This document shows, piece by piece, positions 1-5,794 of a DNA stretch of 8,887 nt; position 1 is the stretch's first letter, and the number at the start of each line of letters is the position of its first letter. This DNA is from Bacteroidales bacterium UBA3824 (GTDB lineage Bacteria > Bacteroidota > Bacteroidia > Bacteroidales > UBA3824). The stretch spans positions 6,721 to 15,607 of the forward strand of contig DGIK01000049.1 of the NCBI GenBank assembly GCA_002393195.1, given 5' to 3'. Below the pieces are notes generated by a model. It saw nothing but the letters and a program-made list of their open reading frames with translations. It was not told the origin of the DNA and ran no database searches. Made by a program: the position numbers and the translations under genes.

Positions 1-47
1 AGCAAGCGAATCATCGCCACGCCACATTCGTGCTTCAAAGGTTCCAT
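1..47 (-). CDS. purF: Amidophosphoribosyltransferase, N-terminal fragment (runs off left edge)
   Basis: Only the first 15 full codons are inside the window, on the minus strand. They read MEPLKHECGVAMIRL and continue past base 1. I recognise this as the start of the PurF-type class II glutamine amidotransferase of Bacteroidota, which makes phosphoribosylamine from PRPP and glutamine in the first step of purine synthesis. Cys8, in the ECGVA motif, would be the N-terminal nucleophile exposed after removal of a seven-residue propeptide, as known for PurF enzymes of the Bacillus type. The ATG at 47 is the only plausible start, since the reading frame upstream enters the promoter region. The gene is divergent from metY. 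The call rests on a short N-terminal match, so a PurF paralogue is possible. Confidence 0.72.
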   Translation of the reverse strand, partial: MEPLKHECGVAMIRL

Positions 48-68
48 AATCTGATATTAATTTCGCTG

Positions 69-76
69 CAAAAATA
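69..76 (-). promoter_or_regulatory. Probable -7 box of the purF promoter
   Basis: Read on the minus strand this is TATTTTTG, an exact fit to the Bacteroidota TAnnTTTG element, 21 nt before the purF ATG. No TTG -33 element is visible at the expected distance, so the call rests on one box plus its position. Confidence 0.42.
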
Positions 77-149
77 CCAAAATATTACGGAAGGGCGCGG
101 TACGTGAAATGCGTAAAAAAATTATTATTACGTGTGCGAAAAATTTTTT

Positions 150-157
150 TATCTTTG
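150..157 (+). promoter_or_regulatory. Probable -7 box of the metY promoter
   Basis: TATCTTTG matches the Bacteroidota TAnnTTTG box exactly and ends 31 nt before the metY ATG. The expected -33 TTG is degenerate (TTA at 128-130, 19 nt upstream). The predicted leader of about 25 nt leaves no room for a SAM riboswitch. An imperfect inverted repeat (CGTAA ... TTACG, roughly 110-131) lies just upstream between the two divergent promoters and could be an operator, but it is too short to argue strongly. Confidence 0.52.
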
Positions 158-188
158 CGGTCGAAATACACAAAAAACAATATAAAAA

Positions 189-1466
189 ATGACCGAATAC
201 AAAATCAACACAAAATGCGTTCAGGCGGGCTACACGCCGGGCAACGGCGAACCGCGCCAAATTCCTATCATCCAATCGACTACATTCAAATACAACACGT
301 CGGAGGACATGGGAAAACTCTTTGACCTCGAAGCTGCGGGCTACTTCTACACCCGCCTCCAAAACCCCACAAACGACTACGTTGCAGCCAAAATCGCTGC
401 CCTCGAAGGCGGCACGGCGGCAATGTTGACATCGTCGGGTCAAGCTGCAAACTTCTTCGCGCTCTTCAACATCTGCGAGTGCGGCAGCCACATCGTTGCG
501 TCGTCGTCAATATACGGCGGCACATTCAACCTCATTGCAGTTACAATGGCTAAAATGGGCATCAAAACCACATTTGTAAGCCCCGACTGCACCGAGGAGG
601 AACTCAACGCGGCATTCCAAGACAACACCCGCGCTGTCTTTGGCGAGACCATCGCCAACCCCGCGCTCACCGTCCTCGACATTGAGAAATTTGCAAAGGC
701 GGCGCACAAGCACGGCGTACCGTTGATTGTTGACAACACCTTCCCCACCCCCGTCAACTGCCGCCCGATTGAATGGGGCGCGGACATCGTTACTCACTCC
801 ACAACCAAATATATGGACGGACACGGCGCGGCTGTCGGCGGCTGCATCGTAGATTCGGGCAAGTTTGATTGGATGGCACACGCCGACAAGTTTCCCGGAC
901 TCTGCACCCCCGACGAATCCTACCACGGCATCACCTACGCCGAGAAGTTTGGAATTGCAGGCGCATTCATCACCAAGGCAACCGCACAACTTATGCGCGA
1001 CTTTGGCAGCATCCAAAGCCCGCAAAACGCCTTCCTCCTCAACCTCGGTCTCGAATCCTTGCACGTGCGTATGCCGCGCCACGTTGAAAACGGACAGGCT
1101 GTTGCAGAATTTTTGGAGAAGCATCCAAAAGTGGAGAAAGTAAGTTATTCAGGCTTGAAATCCGACAAATACTACGCCCTCGCGCAGAAATACCTGCCAA
1201 ACGGCGGTTGCGGCGTGGTTTCATTCGTAATCAAGGGCGGCCGTCCCGCAGCCGAGGCGTTTATGAAAAAACTCCGCCTTGCAGCCATCGAGACTCACGT
1301 AGCCGATGCGCGTACTTGCTGCCTCAATCCCGCAACCTCCACACACCGCCAAATGACTGACGAACAACTCGAAGCCGCCGGAATCCCCGCCGGTCTCGTC
1401 CGTATGTCCTGCGGTTTGGAAGACAAGGAGGATTTGATTGCCGACATCAAGCAAGCCTTGGATTAA
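189..1466 (+). CDS. metY: O-acetylhomoserine aminocarboxypropyltransferase (O-acetylhomoserine sulfhydrylase)
   Basis: This is a 425-residue cytoplasmic PLP enzyme of the Cys/Met metabolism family. It condenses O-acetylhomoserine with sulfide to give homocysteine for methionine synthesis. The fold-type I residues are all in place. Tyr54 and Arg56 (YTR) contact the cofactor phosphate from the partner subunit. The SSGQAA loop is at 82-87 and Tyr109 stacks on the PLP ring. Asp182 is in VDNT, the Schiff-base Lys207 is in HSTTKY, and the substrate-carboxylate Arg405 is in VRMSCGLED. Two features favour MetY over methionine gamma-lyase or cystathionine synthase. The residue after YG is Gly111, not the lyase Cys. 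The protein also carries the longer insertion around 235-250 (FPGLCTPDESYHG) typical of sulfhydrylases, and its length fits. The ATG at 189 follows an A-rich leader and a good TAnnTTTG box. The gene is followed by the hairpin array and is probably monocistronic. Confidence 0.93.
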   Translation: MTEYKINTKCVQAGYTPGNGEPRQIPIIQSTTFKYNTSEDMGKLFDLEAAGYFYTRLQNPTNDYVAAKIAALEGGTAAMLTSSGQAANFFALFNICECGSHIVASSSIYGGTFNLIAVTMAKMGIKTTFVSPDCTEEELNAAFQDNTRAVFGETIANPALTVLDIEKFAKAAHKHGVPLIVDNTFPTPVNCRPIEWGADIVTHSTTKYMDGHGAAVGGCIVDSGKFDWMAHADKFPGLCTPDESYHGITYAEKFGIAGAFITKATAQLMRDFGSIQSPQNAFLLNLGLESLHVRMPRHVENGQAVAEFLEKHPKVEKVSYSGLKSDKYYALAQKYLPNGGCGVVSFVIKGGRPAAEAFMKKLRLAAIETHVADARTCCLNPATSTHRQMTDEQLEAAGIPAGLVRMSCGLEDKEDLIADIKQALD

Positions 1467-1490
1467 TCTGATAATCAACACAATAGCAAC

Positions 1491-1538
1491 AAAACGGGCG
1501 TAATCGACTAAAAAATCGTCGATTCCGCCCGTTTTCTC
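1491..1538 (+). terminator. Hairpin unit 1, likely metY terminator
   Basis: AAAACGGGCG pairs with CGCCCGTTTT, and an inner AATCGAC/GTCGATT extension gives about 17 pairs with one mismatch (1501/1525) around a 9-nt loop (1509-1517). The GC block sits at the stem base directly before the T-tract, as in intrinsic terminators. The A-tract on the other side makes it potentially bidirectional. It starts 25 nt after the metY stop. Confidence 0.65.
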
Positions 1539-1545
1539 ATCAATC

Positions 1546-1590
1546 TGGGCGGAATCGATTAAAAAATCGTCGATTTCGCCCATTTTCTTA
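1546..1590 (+). terminator. Hairpin unit 2, terminator-like
   Basis: The arms 1546-1558 and 1570-1582 pair, with one G-U wobble (1552/1576). A further U-G wobble is possible at 1559/1569, and TTTTCTT follows. Both wobbles pair only in RNA copied in the plus direction; on the other strand they would be C-A or A-C mismatches. Confidence 0.5.
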
Positions 1591-1596
1591 TCAATC

Positions 1597-1640
1597 TGGG
1601 CGGAATCGATTAAAAAATCATCGATTTCGCCCATTTTCTT
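1597..1640 (+). terminator. Hairpin unit 3, terminator-like
   Basis: The arms 1597-1610 and 1620-1633 form 14 pairs, including one G-U wobble (1603/1627), around the loop at 1611-1619. The T-rich tail TTTTCTTTT follows. The tail runs straight into the -33 element of the next promoter, so this unit could insulate the ATPase gene from upstream transcription. Confidence 0.5.
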
Positions 1641-1671
1641 TTGGAAGTTTCAATTATAATATGTATCTTTA
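1641..1671 (+). promoter_or_regulatory. Promoter of the ATPase gene; decides its start codon
   Basis: TTG (1641-1643), 20 nt, then TATCTTTA (1664-1671) fits the Bacteroidota -33/-7 pattern with one mismatch in the last base. The predicted transcript begins near 1677. That excludes the upstream in-frame ATG at 1661, which lies inside the promoter, and supports the ATG at 1706. Confidence 0.6.
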
Positions 1672-1705
1672 CGCCGTAGAAAAACAACTTAAACAAAACA
1701 CGAAA

Positions 1706-3124
1706 ATGATAGGCAGAGAATACGAAACAGGTTTGCTGAAACAATACATAAACTCCTCAAAATCAGAGTTTATTGCGATATTCGGACGACGGAGGGTTGG
1801 TAAGACATATCTTATCGACCAACTGTTTAGGAAAGATTATGCGTTTTCGTTTACGGGTGTTATCGACGGCAAAAAAGAAGCACAATTTGACGCACTGAAA
1901 GATGCGTTTGACTTTTACAAATGTAAAATCCGAAAAATGCCGCAAACTTGGGCTGAGGCTTTCACGGCAATCAGGAAATTCTTGCAGCCCAAAATCGACA
2001 GCGGCAAAACGTGCATTATGTTTATCGACGAACTTCCCTGCCTCGATTACAAAGGCTCAATGTTGATAGAAACGTTGGGAAATTTTTGGAACAGTTGGGC
2101 TTCCAAATACGACAACTTCAAATTAATAGTCTGTGGTTCAGCAACTTCGTGGATGATTAGAAACATCATTGATTCCAAAGGCGGACTTCACAACCGAATC
2201 ACTCACGAAATACATCTGCATCCGTTTAGCCTTGGAGAAACAAAAAAATACCTTATGTCCAATAATGTAATGTGGGACGATTTGTCGTACTTGCAGTCAT
2301 ATATGATTTTGGGCGGCATACCGTATTATCTGGGACTTTTGAACGAAAAATACAGCCTTGCGCAAAACATTGATTTACTGTTTTTTAGGCAGGATGGAGA
2401 ACTGCGCCGAGAGTTTACAAGATTGTTTAAGACATTGTTTTCGACACCCGAACCATACGTTGAAATCATAAAAATACTTGCAAAAAGTCCTTCGGGGTTG
2501 ACACGCGACGAGATTTCCAAAAAACTTGGAAAACGCGACAACGGTCATCTTTCCGAAAAATTAGACGACCTGATTTATTCGGACTTTCTGAGGTTCAACA
2601 ACGTAAAAGTCAACAAGATAAGTGCGAAAAACGGCATTTACCAACTGATGGATTTCTACACGGCGTTTTATCTGAAATTTGCCAACAAAAACACCGTTGA
2701 CGAACATTATTGGGAAAACCGCCTGATGAGCAACGAACTCAACGCCTGGTTTGGGTTAACATTCGAGAAAGTGGCAATGGCACATATTCCACAGATTAAG
2801 AGGAAGTTGCACATCGACTATATGGGCTGCGAATATTATTCGTGCCGATTGAGCAACGCGCAAATCGACCTCATATTGGAACGCCCCGACAACGTTATCA
2901 ACATTTGCGAAATCAAATATTCCATCGCCAAGTACCTGATTTCCAAGGATGAATACGAGAAAGTGCTTCACCGCGTAGATGCCTTCCAAAAGGAAACTAA
3001 GTCAGCCAACTTTACAGTGAAGCCAATTTTCATCACTACCAAAGGCCTCGCCGACGGAGTGTACTCAAAATTAATAAGTTTTGATGTTACTTTGGAGGAT
3101 TTGTTTGAAATAATCTCTAATTAA
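1706..3124 (+). CDS. AAA-type ATPase with C-terminal DUF234 nuclease-like domain
   Basis: This is a 472-residue cytoplasmic protein of the ATPase_2/DUF234 type, a family common in archaea and Bacteroidota whose cellular role is unproven. Numbering is from the ATG at 1706. Walker A GRRRVGKT is at 27-34 with Lys33. Walker B is CIMFIDELP with Asp108-Glu109. A sensor-1-like strand (LIVCGSATSWM) ends near residue 150. A winged-helix-like segment at about 256-297 (SGLTRDEISKKLG ... LIYSDFLRF) follows. The C-terminal part carries a PD-(D/E)xK-like signature: Glu354 (LTFE), Asp388 (QIDLIL), Glu402 and Lys404 (CEIKY). All key residues are present, so both ATPase and nuclease-like sites look intact. 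A 15-residue extension to the ATG at 1661 is possible on paper but overlaps the promoter. The gene is visibly more AT-rich than metY, stands alone, and follows the hairpin array, which suggests acquisition. Proposed roles such as defence or mobile-element maintenance are inference only. Confidence 0.82.
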   Translation: MIGREYETGLLKQYINSSKSEFIAIFGRRRVGKTYLIDQLFRKDYAFSFTGVIDGKKEAQFDALKDAFDFYKCKIRKMPQTWAEAFTAIRKFLQPKIDSGKTCIMFIDELPCLDYKGSMLIETLGNFWNSWASKYDNFKLIVCGSATSWMIRNIIDSKGGLHNRITHEIHLHPFSLGETKKYLMSNNVMWDDLSYLQSYMILGGIPYYLGLLNEKYSLAQNIDLLFFRQDGELRREFTRLFKTLFSTPEPYVEIIKILAKSPSGLTRDEISKKLGKRDNGHLSEKLDDLIYSDFLRFNNVKVNKISAKNGIYQLMDFYTAFYLKFANKNTVDEHYWENRLMSNELNAWFGLTFEKVAMAHIPQIKRKLHIDYMGCEYYSCRLSNAQIDLILERPDNVINICEIKYSIAKYLISKDEYEKVLHRVDAFQKETKSANFTVKPIFITTKGLADGVYSKLISFDVTLEDLFEIISN

Positions 3125-3756
3125 AAATCCATCCTGAACTTAGCCTTAACCAGATACACAACCCCATTCAGGTCGCCGCTGCCAGCAATATGGTAGTCGC
3201 CGCAATGGAGATTGGTGAACAAAAGATTCCGGTACTCGACACCTGCCGCAAGGGTGAAACTTTCACCGAGTTCAAAGTTGATGCCACCAAACGGCTCCAA
3301 CGACATTATAAAATGTTTGTCCGCCTTTTCGTAAGTAACATCGTATGAGTTAGTGTTGGGATCCCAAATCTCATTTTCGGGGGTGTTGTTGCTATAATTG
3401 ACACCACCAAAACCCAACTTTGCGCCGGCGTTCAGGTAGAAAAACGACTTACGCAAAAAAATCTGTTCGGCATACACGCCGCCATAATAGCCGCGAAAAC
3501 AAAACTTGCAGTCGTCAAACTCGTCGTCAAAGCGACTGTCCTCCTTGCGCGTGGTCTGAAAACCTGAGAAAAACACCCCAAGACCCAACCCACTCTCTAT
3601 CGTCATTCCTCCACTGACACCGAAACTACCAGTCAGCCGCCTATCAACACCGTCGGTGAAACCAAAGCCGGCATTAAAGGACAATTCGAGATAACGCTGA
3701 GCCATCGCATTGAAACTCAACATTATAAAAGCAAATACAAATATAATTTTCTTCAT
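3121..3756 (-). CDS. Small outer-membrane beta-barrel protein
   Basis: This 211-residue exported protein has a signal peptide at 1-19 (MKK, hydrophobic core, then NAMA before Gln20). The rest is alternating, glycine-rich amphipathic strands ending in KFRMDF. The terminal Phe is typical of barrels inserted by BamA. Size and pattern fit an eight-stranded OmpW/OmpX-like barrel of the outer-membrane beta-barrel superfamily. The specific function is not recognisable. Two cysteines in DDCKFC (83 and 86), in what looks like an extracellular or turn segment, and Cys185 are unusual for such proteins. The gene faces the ATPase tail to tail, sharing the bases TTAA for both stop codons, with no terminator between them. 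Its start fits a promoter about 31 nt upstream. Confidence 0.78.
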   Translation of the reverse strand: MKKIIFVFAFIMLSFNAMAQRYLELSFNAGFGFTDGVDRRLTGSFGVSGGMTIESGLGLGVFFSGFQTTRKEDSRFDDEFDDCKFCFRGYYGGVYAEQIFLRKSFFYLNAGAKLGFGGVNYSNNTPENEIWDPNTNSYDVTYEKADKHFIMSLEPFGGINFELGESFTLAAGVEYRNLLFTNLHCGDYHIAGSGDLNGVVYLVKAKFRMDF

Positions 3757-3787
3757 ATCAATTAGTTTTGTAATTAATTAGGCAACC

Positions 3788-3817
3788 CAAAGATAAAAAC
3801 AATTTATGACAAACAAA
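3788..3817 (-). promoter_or_regulatory. Promoter of the outer-membrane barrel gene
   Basis: On the minus strand TATCTTTG (3795 to 3788) is an exact TAnnTTTG box ending 31 nt before the ATG at 3756. TTTG (3817 to 3814) lies 18 nt upstream of it, slightly short of the usual 19-21 nt spacing. Confidence 0.6.
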
Positions 3818-3836
3818 AATTTTTATTGAAAATTCT

Positions 3837-3867
3837 TTTGCTTTTTGCACGCAATTTGATATTTTTG
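3837..3867 (+). promoter_or_regulatory. Promoter of the chemoreceptor gene
   Basis: TTTG (3837-3840), 19 nt, then TATTTTTG (3860-3867) is a full match to the Bacteroidota housekeeping promoter and ends 32 nt before the ATG at 3900. It lies back to back with the barrel-gene promoter inside the 143-bp divergent gap. Confidence 0.7.
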
Positions 3868-3899
3868 CATTTGAAAGCAAAACATTTTTTGAAACGACT

Positions 3900-5771
3900 A
3901 TGGTAAAAAACAACATAAAAAAATTAGGTCTATTACAGAGGATCAACATCACTCTGATTGCAATTGGGGTGATTGCATTGCTCGTGATCAATATATTCAT
4001 AAGCTTCATGCTCAATGAGTTTAAGGGCGAATCCACAGAGCAAAACGTAATCACCGACCTCAAGGCGATAGTGGCTCTCGTGGACGCCCAATACAAATAC
4101 AACGGCAAGAGCAACATTCTGTTCATCAACACCATAGACAAGTATCTCGAACTACGCGGCGGCATACGCGAGACAGATTCTGTATGCGACTTCTACGGAC
4201 ACCGCCTCCGCGCATGGAAACTCGGCGGACACACCATGCAGGGCGACGACAACTTTGCCCCGACACTCGCAAGCGTCAACGCCGACAGGCAGTTCACCAT
4301 CTTCCAAAAAACAACCGAAGGATACATTCGCATCTGCACATCAATCAAAAACGCCGACGGCACATTCGCCATGGGCACTATCATCGACAACAACTCGGCT
4401 GTGGCAAAGACCATCGACCGGGGCGAAATATTCTACGACAAGACCCAAATACTCGGCAAGCCATACATAGCCACATACAAGCCGCTGTACATCAACGGCA
4501 AAGTGGCGGGCATGCTATTCACTGGCAGCGAAGAAAACAAAGTGCTGATGCAAAACCGCGAATTTGGCGCGGCAAAAATCCTCAGCAACGGTTTTGCACT
4601 GTGGACCAACACCAACAATGAGTGCGTCATGCGACCAAACGACCAATGGAAAAGCCTCCCTTCCGACGTATGGCAGAACATCTCCCGCAACCAAAGCGGA
4701 GACCCTGCCAAAGCAACCTTCACAAAAAACGGCATCCAATACGAGATGATATACATCTTCGACAACAACCTCCACAACTACATATCATTCGTATATCCCG
4801 AATCTGACAAACTGCAGGGCATCGGCAGAATACTGTGGCCCATGACTATAGCCGTGAGCATCATCATCTTGGTAATTCTGTTTGTCATTAACATCATTAC
4901 CAAGGGCGTCATCCATAAGATTGGCGGCGAGCCGGACAAGGTGCGCGAAATTGTCGGGAACATTGCAAAGGGCGACTTCCGACAGGAGCAAAACGCACAA
5001 AAAGCCACTGGCATCCTCCGCTCATGCACCGACCTTGCGCACGACCTCGGCGACATGCTCAAAAAAATCGTCTCCGGCGCAGACAACATATCAAACCTCA
5101 GCGGCGAAATCACAAACGCCACACAGATGCTCTCGCAGAACGCAAACGAGCAGGCGGCGACGGCTGACCAGATTGTACAGTCCGTGGCGTACATCCAACA
5201 GGAAATTTCAAACAACACCCACAGCACCCGCGAGGCTAAAAACATTGCAAACCACATTTCGGACGACGTGAAGAACATCCAACAGGCTCAGAACGACAGC
5301 CTTGTGTCCGTCCGCGACATTTCTGAAAAGATTCAGATTATCAACGACATAGCCTTCCAGACAAACATCCTTGCATTAAACGCCGCAGTAGAGGCAGCAC
5401 GTGCGGGCGAACATGGAAAGGGCTTTGCAGTGGTCGCCGCAGAAATCAGGAAACTCGCCGAAAAATGCAAAAACTCCGCAAACGACATCATCGACGGCGC
5501 GGCAAATTCCTTAAAAGCCACCGAAACTTCCACTGAAATGCTCAACACGATTGTGCCCTCCATCCAAAAAAGCACCGACCTCATTTCCGAAATTGAGGAA
5601 TCCGGCAACAGCCAGATGGACACAATCGGACAGATTGAGGACGTTGTAAGGCAACTCAACTCATCAATCCAGGGCAACGCCGCCGCGAGCGAAGAACTCG
5701 CCGTCAATGCCGAACAACTCAACGGTCAGGCGGATTCGTTCCGTGAATCTACAACAGTATTCAAATTCTAA
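3900..5771 (+). CDS. Methyl-accepting chemotaxis protein with periplasmic Cache sensor domain
   Basis: This 623-residue inner-membrane receptor would pass a ligand signal to a CheA/CheW-type kinase complex. In order: a short cytoplasmic N-terminus; TM1 at about 15-37; a periplasmic domain at about 40-305; TM2 at about 311-333; a HAMP-like linker ([20 protein letters not shown], 341-360, with a second helix to about 390); then the long signalling coiled coil. The periplasmic part resembles the Cache_3-Cache_2 fusion, with [26 protein letters not shown] and KVAGMLFTG. The kinase-control tip is canonical: [20 protein letters not shown] (481-500), then [13 protein letters not shown]. Possible methylation pairs are Glu417-Gln418 and Glu598-Glu599 (inferred). 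There is no CheR/CheB-tethering NWETF-type pentapeptide; the protein ends in FKF. No che or motility gene is in the window, and the ligand is unknown. The start is supported by a strong promoter at the normal distance. Confidence 0.92.
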   Translation: MVKNNIKKLGLLQRINITLIAIGVIALLVINIFISFMLNEFKGESTEQNVITDLKAIVALVDAQYKYNGKSNILFINTIDKYLELRGGIRETDSVCDFYGHRLRAWKLGGHTMQGDDNFAPTLASVNADRQFTIFQKTTEGYIRICTSIKNADGTFAMGTIIDNNSAVAKTIDRGEIFYDKTQILGKPYIATYKPLYINGKVAGMLFTGSEENKVLMQNREFGAAKILSNGFALWTNTNNECVMRPNDQWKSLPSDVWQNISRNQSGDPAKATFTKNGIQYEMIYIFDNNLHNYISFVYPESDKLQGIGRILWPMTIAVSIIILVILFVINIITKGVIHKIGGEPDKVREIVGNIAKGDFRQEQNAQKATGILRSCTDLAHDLGDMLKKIVSGADNISNLSGEITNATQMLSQNANEQAATADQIVQSVAYIQQEISNNTHSTREAKNIANHISDDVKNIQQAQNDSLVSVRDISEKIQIINDIAFQTNILALNAAVEAARAGEHGKGFAVVAAEIRKLAEKCKNSANDIIDGAANSLKATETSTEMLNTIVPSIQKSTDLISEIEESGNSQMDTIGQIEDVVRQLNSSIQGNAAASEELAVNAEQLNGQADSFRESTTVFKF

Positions 5772-5794
5772 AACAAATCTTTCGTTAAACTCAA

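Larger units (their letters stand above)
1491..1640 (+). repeat. Tandem array of three 51-bp-period hairpin units
   Basis: Three near-identical units begin with GGGCG at 1496, 1547 and 1598, an exact period of 51 bp. Each is a 35-bp imperfect palindrome with arms of about 13-14 bp. The loop is TAAAAAATC, with one further pair open or wobbled in unit 2. Units are joined by a 16-bp linker (1531-1546 and 1582-1597, two differences between copies). The third linker diverges after eight bases. The outermost pair is C-G in unit 1 and T-A in units 2 and 3. The innermost pair is C-G, then T-G, then T-A. The array lies between the metY stop and the promoter of the ATPase gene. It could be a terminator cluster, a local copy of a dispersed repetitive palindromic element, or an attenuator. 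It is not a CRISPR. Confidence 0.85.

Noticed and set aside
48..188. SAM riboswitch or other leader RNA ahead of metY
   Set aside because: The likely transcript begins near 163, leaving about 25 nt of leader, and no suitable stem-loops are present.
57..491. 144-codon minus-strand open frame
   Set aside because: It is antisense to the metY start and the divergent promoter region. The real minus-strand gene here is purF, starting at 47.
507..1124. 205-codon minus-strand open frame
   Set aside because: It lies entirely antisense to metY, whose frame carries all expected catalytic residues. The product is low-complexity Val/Cys-rich and matches nothing.
1221..1634. Minus-strand frame encoding a 17-residue repeat (MGEIDDFLIDSAQIDKK and variants), since 51 bp is exactly 17 codons
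   Set aside because: The repeat is explained by the palindromic units. The frame then continues antisense through the conserved end of metY, has no promoter box, and the wobble pairs point to plus-strand RNA. A coding role cannot be fully excluded but is not supported.
1491..1640. Possible CRISPR array
   Set aside because: The linkers are only 16 bp and nearly identical between copies, the repeats are long palindromes, and there are no cas genes.
1641..3124. ATPase gene as an insertion-sequence transposase or IstB-like helper
   Set aside because: There are no terminal inverted repeats, target duplications or transposase gene. The C-terminal domain fits DUF234, not IstB.
3900..5771. Chemoreceptor as a sensor histidine kinase
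   Set aside because: There is no H-box or HATPase domain. The canonical chemoreceptor hairpin tip is present.
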